A program made the position numbers and the translations under genes. From the NCBI GenBank assembly GCA_040219295.1, contig JAVJST010000011.1:558001-622000 (forward strand): a DNA stretch of 64,000 nt. Direction: 5' to 3'. The stretch comes from JAVJST01 sp040219295 (lineage in GTDB: Bacteria > Pseudomonadota > Alphaproteobacteria > Rhodospirillales > Casp-alpha2). This document shows, piece by piece, positions 60,786-64,000 of the stretch (positions are counted from its first letter, which is position 1; each line of letters opens with the position of its first letter). The notes beneath the pieces are model-generated. The model ran no database searches and had not been told where the DNA came from. It worked only from the letters and a program-made list of their open reading frames with translations.

Positions 60786-60796
60786 CGGGTCTTTAA

Positions 60797-61606
60797 CTAA
60801 AGACCTAAGACATCCCGCATCGTGTACCGGCCGGGGGCGCGGCCTTCGCACCACAGCGCGGCGCGCACCGCGCCGGTCGAGAACAGCGCCCGGTCGGAGG
60901 CCTTGTGGGTGATCTCGATGCGTTCGCCCTCGGAGGCGAACATCACCGTGTGTTCGCCGATGACGCTGCCGCCGCGCAACGTGGCGAAGCCGATGTCGCC
61001 GGCGTTGCGCGCGCCCGTCTGGCCGTCGCGGACCCGCTGGGCGACCTCGGCGAGGTTCACGTGGCGGCCCTTGGCCGCGGCTTCGCCGAGCATCAGCGCG
61101 GTGCCCGACGGCGCATCGATCTTGTGGCGGTGGTGCATCTCCAGCACCTCGATATCGAACTCCGGGCCGAGCACTTCGGCGACCTGTTCGACGAGGCCGC
61201 ACAGCAGGTTGATGCCGACGCTCATGTTGCCGGCCTGGACCACGGCGACCCTCTCGGCGGCCGCGTCGATCGCCTCGTTGTCCTTGCCGTCGAGCCCGGT
61301 GGTGCCGATGACCAGCGCCGTGCCGGTTTCGGCGGCGAGTTCGGCGTGACCGCGCGTCGCCGCCGGAATGGTGAAATCGATGACGACGTCCGAGGCCTCG
61401 AACAGCGCCTTGGTGTCGCCGCCGACGGCGAGGCCGGTCTTGTCGAGGCCGGCGAGCTGGCCGAGGTCTTCGCCGATCATGTCGCTGCCCGGCCGCTCGG
61501 TGCCGCCCGAGAGAACCGCGCCGCCGCCGTTCTTGCGGTTTTCGATCACGGTCTTGAGCAGCATCCGCCCCATGCGACCGGCACAGCCGACGATTCCGAT
61601 GTTCAT
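60797..61606 (-). CDS. dapB: 4-hydroxy-tetrahydrodipicolinate reductase
   Basis: A 269-residue NAD(P)H enzyme of lysine and meso-diaminopimelate synthesis. The nucleotide motif GIVGCAGRMGR is at 4-14. The catalytic region EMHHRHKIDAPSGTAL has H158, H159 and K162, matching E. coli H159/K163. The family phrase NMSVGINLL is at about 127. It stands alone on the minus strand, 94 bases from the DUF983 gene. Confidence 0.97.
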   Translation of the reverse strand: MNIGIVGCAGRMGRMLLKTVIENRKNGGGAVLSGGTERPGSDMIGEDLGQLAGLDKTGLAVGGDTKALFEASDVVIDFTIPAATRGHAELAAETGTALVIGTTGLDGKDNEAIDAAAERVAVVQAGNMSVGINLLCGLVEQVAEVLGPEFDIEVLEMHHRHKIDAPSGTALMLGEAAAKGRHVNLAEVAQRVRDGQTGARNAGDIGFATLRGGSVIGEHTVMFASEGERIEITHKASDRALFSTGAVRAALWCEGRAPGRYTMRDVLGL

Positions 61607-61700
61607 GCGAGCCTCCGCCCCGTTTCGTTTGGTGGCGTCAGTGATAGGCGAAGCGGCGCAGAATTGCCAGACGCGTGCCGGGGCCGGCGCGGCGCAAGCG

Positions 61701-62093
61701 TCAGGCGCCGCCGGGTTTCGTCGGCTCCTCGGTCGAGCGGTAGCGGTACTGCAGCGCCACGGTGAGGCCGTTGACGCGCGGCAGCAGCAGCGCGGTCAGG
61801 CCGATGGAAAACGGCGCGAGAATGGCAATGAAGGCCCAGAGCGGCGGCTCGAAGGCGACCTCGACCCACAGCCCGACGCCGACCAGGAACGCGCCGATTA
61901 CCAGGGTCAGCGGCACCACCGCGGCATCGCCGACGTCGCTTTCCCTGAGGGTCAGGCCGCAGACCGGGCAGCCGTCGGCGACCTTCAGGTACTTCTCGAA
62001 GATGCGGCCCTCGGCGCAGCGCGGGCAGCGCCCGGCGAGGCCGAGGCGAATGATCTCGCCGGTGGATCGTTCCGGATACTGACGGGTTTCCAT
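61701..62093 (-). CDS. DUF983 membrane protein with two CxxC motifs
   Basis: A 130-residue protein. A zinc-ribbon-like N-terminal part has C23-P-R-C26 and C42-P-V-C45, followed by two membrane helices (about 58-78 and 82-103). This is the DUF983 layout, widespread in Alphaproteobacteria; function unknown. It begins 13 bases downstream of the LysE-type exporter gene on the same strand. Confidence 0.9.
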   Translation of the reverse strand: METRQYPERSTGEIIRLGLAGRCPRCAEGRIFEKYLKVADGCPVCGLTLRESDVGDAAVVPLTLVIGAFLVGVGLWVEVAFEPPLWAFIAILAPFSIGLTALLLPRVNGLTVALQYRYRSTEEPTKPGGA

Positions 62094-62106
62094 GTCGGGC
62101 CCGCGA

Positions 62107-62736
62107 TCAGGTGCGGCCGCTCAGCGCCGTGTTGACGCCGAGCCCGACGTAGACGCTGCCGCTCAGACGCCGGGTCCAGCGCCGGGCGCGCTCGGACCCG
62201 GTCAGGCGGTCGCGGATACGCCCGGCGAGCAGCGCGTAGGCGCCGTCGCTGACGATCGAGAGCGCGCAGTAGATCACGCCGAGCATGAGAATCTGCGCGG
62301 TGACGTTGCCGGCCGCCGGGACGACGAACTGCGGCAGGTAGGCGAGGAAGAACACCGCGAGTTTCGGGTTGAAGATGCTGATGACGACGCCGTCGGCGAA
62401 CAGGCGGCGGTGCGGCAGCGCGCCGGGCACTCTCTCGAGCGGCGCCTCGCGCTCGAAGAAGATCGTGCGGATGCCGAGATACGCCAGGTACGCGGCGCCC
62501 GCGATCTTGACGACACCGAACGCCGTTGCCGAAGCGACGAGCAACGCGGAAAGGCCGAGCGCGGCGAAGATCACGTGGACGAAGGCGCCCGCCGACAGAC
62601 CGAGCGTCGAAGAGAGCCCGGCGCGAAAACCGTGGGCCGCCGAGCGCGTCACGACGTAGAGCACGCCCGGGCCGGGCACGATCAGGACGATCAGCGAGGC
62701 GGCAACGAAACCGGCGAGCAGAACGGGATCGGGCAT
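62107..62736 (-). CDS. LysE/RhtB-family amino acid exporter
   Basis: A 209-residue inner-membrane exporter with about six hydrophobic segments. The family signature VPGPGVLYVVTRSAAHGFRAGLSSTLGL is near the N-terminus (residues ~22-50), with GIRTIFF and FADGVVISIFNPKLAVFFLAYLPQF following. It probably exports amino acids or homoserine-like metabolites. ATG 62736 (MPDPVLLAG) is chosen; the upstream extension to 62787 adds unrelated residues. It borders the lower-GC segment at the window end. Confidence 0.9.
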   Translation of the reverse strand: MPDPVLLAGFVAASLIVLIVPGPGVLYVVTRSAAHGFRAGLSSTLGLSAGAFVHVIFAALGLSALLVASATAFGVVKIAGAAYLAYLGIRTIFFEREAPLERVPGALPHRRLFADGVVISIFNPKLAVFFLAYLPQFVVPAAGNVTAQILMLGVIYCALSIVSDGAYALLAGRIRDRLTGSERARRWTRRLSGSVYVGLGVNTALSGRT

Positions 62737-62863
62737 GGTGATACTTTCAATTCGTTCTAGCAATCCAGTATTGCCGGGCCTTTCCACATGGCGAACTTCC
62801 GATTACTGTTTCTATTTTTAGTATTATTCCGTGCTGTCTTGGTGATGATGTGGGGAAAATCGG

Positions 62864-64000
62864 ATGGACCACGCTGTAACATTTGACGAGATTCCTGTCG
62901 CGAGTTTGTTTCTCAATCCTCAGAATGACCGACATGGCGAGTTGGACTCGCAGCCTACGATTCATGCTTGGTTCGTCCAAGAGCTTGGGGATAAAATTCT
63001 CGCTCTTGCACAAGATATTGCTGCAAACGGCCTTAATCCCACAGAACGAATTCTCGTCAAGAAACATTCAAAACCAAACTTGTACGTTGTTTGGGAAGGC
63101 AACCGTCGAATTGCTGCGTTGAAGTTCCTACTGGAGCCCACGTTAGTCCCAGACAAGTCGTTTCAACTCAGGTTTAAATCCCTCAGCGAGAATGCGTCCG
63201 TAGAACTGCCGTTGTCGGTTGAGTGTGCGGTCGCCAAAGATCAAGACTACATCGATCACCTAATTTCGCTACGACATACTGGCGAGAATAACGGCGTCGG
63301 AATTGTAAATTGGGGGCCACTCGCCAACGGGCGTTTTCAAGCAAGACGACAACAACCGGACAGAAACGCACTCGCCATTCAGCAGCTTGATTTTCTTGCT
63401 GCGGCAGATAAAGACCGATACGAAAAACTACCGAAGGTCCCGATCACCACGCTACAAAGGTTGTTACATGACGAGGAAGTTCGAGACTTCTTAGGCATGA
63501 CGATCAAGGACCAGATGCTCCATTTATTGGTCGAGACGACTGAATCACTCAAGGGTCAGTGGAGGATCGTTGAAGATTTGGCACACAAGAATATCAAGGT
63601 TGACGACGTAAAGACGAAGAAGAAACGCGCGCACTACATTCGGCATATCTCTCGAACTGATCGGCCAAATGCTCAAAAGGCCACGCCATTCCCAATCCCA
63701 CTGATTCCTCAAAATGCGCCCAAATCTGGAAAGAAGCCCAAAAAAAAGCGGAAAGCGCCTGATCCGTTTTCTTCGTCTCGCCCATGCGTCGTACCAAGCA
63801 CAAATGATTGGATTGTCCACGATGCTCGGACAAGTCAGGTGTTCGACGAGTTATCAAACCTACACTTAGAACGGTTTCACAATGCCGCCGGGGTTTTGCT
63901 ACGCGTGTTCTTCGAAATGTCGGTCGATGCCTATATCGAGGACGTAGGCCTTACTGTCGCTAGCAAGAGCGGCCCAAACAAATCCCCAACCTTGAGTGAG
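62864..64000 (+). CDS. ParB/Srx-fold nuclease-domain protein, truncated by the window end
   Basis: ATG 62864, preceded by GGGGA about 8 bases upstream, opens a frame with no stop through base 64,000 (379 residues so far). Residues ~8-95 resemble a ParB/Srx N-terminal domain: IPVASLFLNPQNDR, DKILALAQDIAANGLNP and VVWEGNRRIAALKFL with the E-G-N-R-R motif at 78-82. This fold can act as an NTPase/nuclease or DNA-binding adaptor. A helical middle follows, then a Lys-rich linker (about 286-300) and an uncharacterised C-terminal part (SNLHLERFHNAAGVLLRVFFE). Base composition and codons (TTA, CTA, CGA) differ sharply from the core genes, suggesting horizontal acquisition. No partner ParA is visible. 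Confidence 0.8.
   Translation, partial: MDHAVTFDEIPVASLFLNPQNDRHGELDSQPTIHAWFVQELGDKILALAQDIAANGLNPTERILVKKHSKPNLYVVWEGNRRIAALKFLLEPTLVPDKSFQLRFKSLSENASVELPLSVECAVAKDQDYIDHLISLRHTGENNGVGIVNWGPLANGRFQARRQQPDRNALAIQQLDFLAAADKDRYEKLPKVPITTLQRLLHDEEVRDFLGMTIKDQMLHLLVETTESLKGQWRIVEDLAHKNIKVDDVKTKKKRAHYIRHISRTDRPNAQKATPFPIPLIPQNAPKSGKKPKKKRKAPDPFSSSRPCVVPSTNDWIVHDARTSQVFDELSNLHLERFHNAAGVLLRVFFEMSVDAYIEDVGLTVASKSGPNKSPTLSE

Larger units (their letters stand above)
60386..60796. other. 411-base interval without a secure gene
   Basis: Apart from the doubtful 54-residue frame, no reading frame here has a good start site or recognisable product. The interval is less GC-rich than the core. It includes palindromic repeat copy 2 (60752-60785) just before the dapB stop. 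It may be a remnant of a larger inserted or decayed segment; no transposase remains are visible. Confidence 0.4.

Noticed and set aside
59363..60786. Inverted 17-base copies as terminal repeats of an insertion sequence
   Set aside because: The enclosed DNA codes for DUF2244 and small orphan genes, not a transposase, and each copy is itself a complete palindrome, fitting a dispersed repeat better.

Overview
The window is a GC-rich, densely packed bacterial chromosome segment. Gene content and order point to an alphaproteobacterium, probably of the Rhodospirillales type or a relative: Irr beside a rubrerythrin gene, a MucR/Ros regulator, a fabA-fabB-fabI operon, DUF3501, DUF2244 and DUF983 proteins, and the long run fur-miaB-phoH-ybeY-corC-lnt-XRE-metK-trmB-rimP-nusA-ylxR-infB-rbfA-truB-rpsO-pnp. 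No tRNA, rRNA, CRISPR array, transposase or integrase gene was seen. Species cannot be named from sequence reading alone.

Layout. 0-5.5 kb: truncated gene, Pit phosphate transporter, NUDIX hydrolase, D-2-hydroxyacid dehydrogenase, secreted SH3 protein, a 58-residue basic protein and a DEAD-box RNA helicase. 5.8-9.0 kb: an iron/oxidative-stress block (rubrerythrin, CCG-type Fe-S protein, DUF3501) next to irr, with an 11+3+11 bp palindrome matching the Irr box ahead of rubrerythrin and a second palindrome ahead of irr. 9.0-11.6 kb: fabA-fabB-fabI for unsaturated fatty acid synthesis. 11.8-30.8 kb: the translation, RNA-decay, methionine-activation and envelope supercluster, on the minus strand, with a recognisable rimP leader attenuator and structured leaders before pnp and metK. 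30.9-38.6 kb: TusA-like protein, tsaB, rutE-like reductase, polysaccharide deacetylase, Bax-like glucosaminidase, nfuA, trpS and two unrecognised plus-strand genes. 38.6-47 kb: ppa, macrodomain protein, mutS, glnD, murJ. 47-51.3 kb: a tight three-gene unit coding for a periplasmic double solute-binding protein, a membrane histidine kinase and an AmpG-like permease. 51.4-55.0 kb: adenosine kinase, typA, TauE/SafE exporter. 55.2-58.6 kb: EI24-like membrane protein, bactofilin, lipoprotein and an FHA-like/trypsin-like fusion. 58.6-62.7 kb: nth, DUF2244, dapB, DUF983 and a LysE exporter, separated by dispersed palindromic repeats.

The last 1.14 kb (from 62,864) differs in base composition: one counted 60-base line is 26/60 G+C, against 45/60 in a core line. 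It carries a ParB/Srx-fold gene still open at the window end, the best candidate for the edge of a horizontally acquired, possibly defence-related, island. Other points worth following are the Irr-linked rubrerythrin/Fe-S/DUF3501 operon, the sensor-AmpG operon, the FHA-protease fusion and the metK leader with competing helices.
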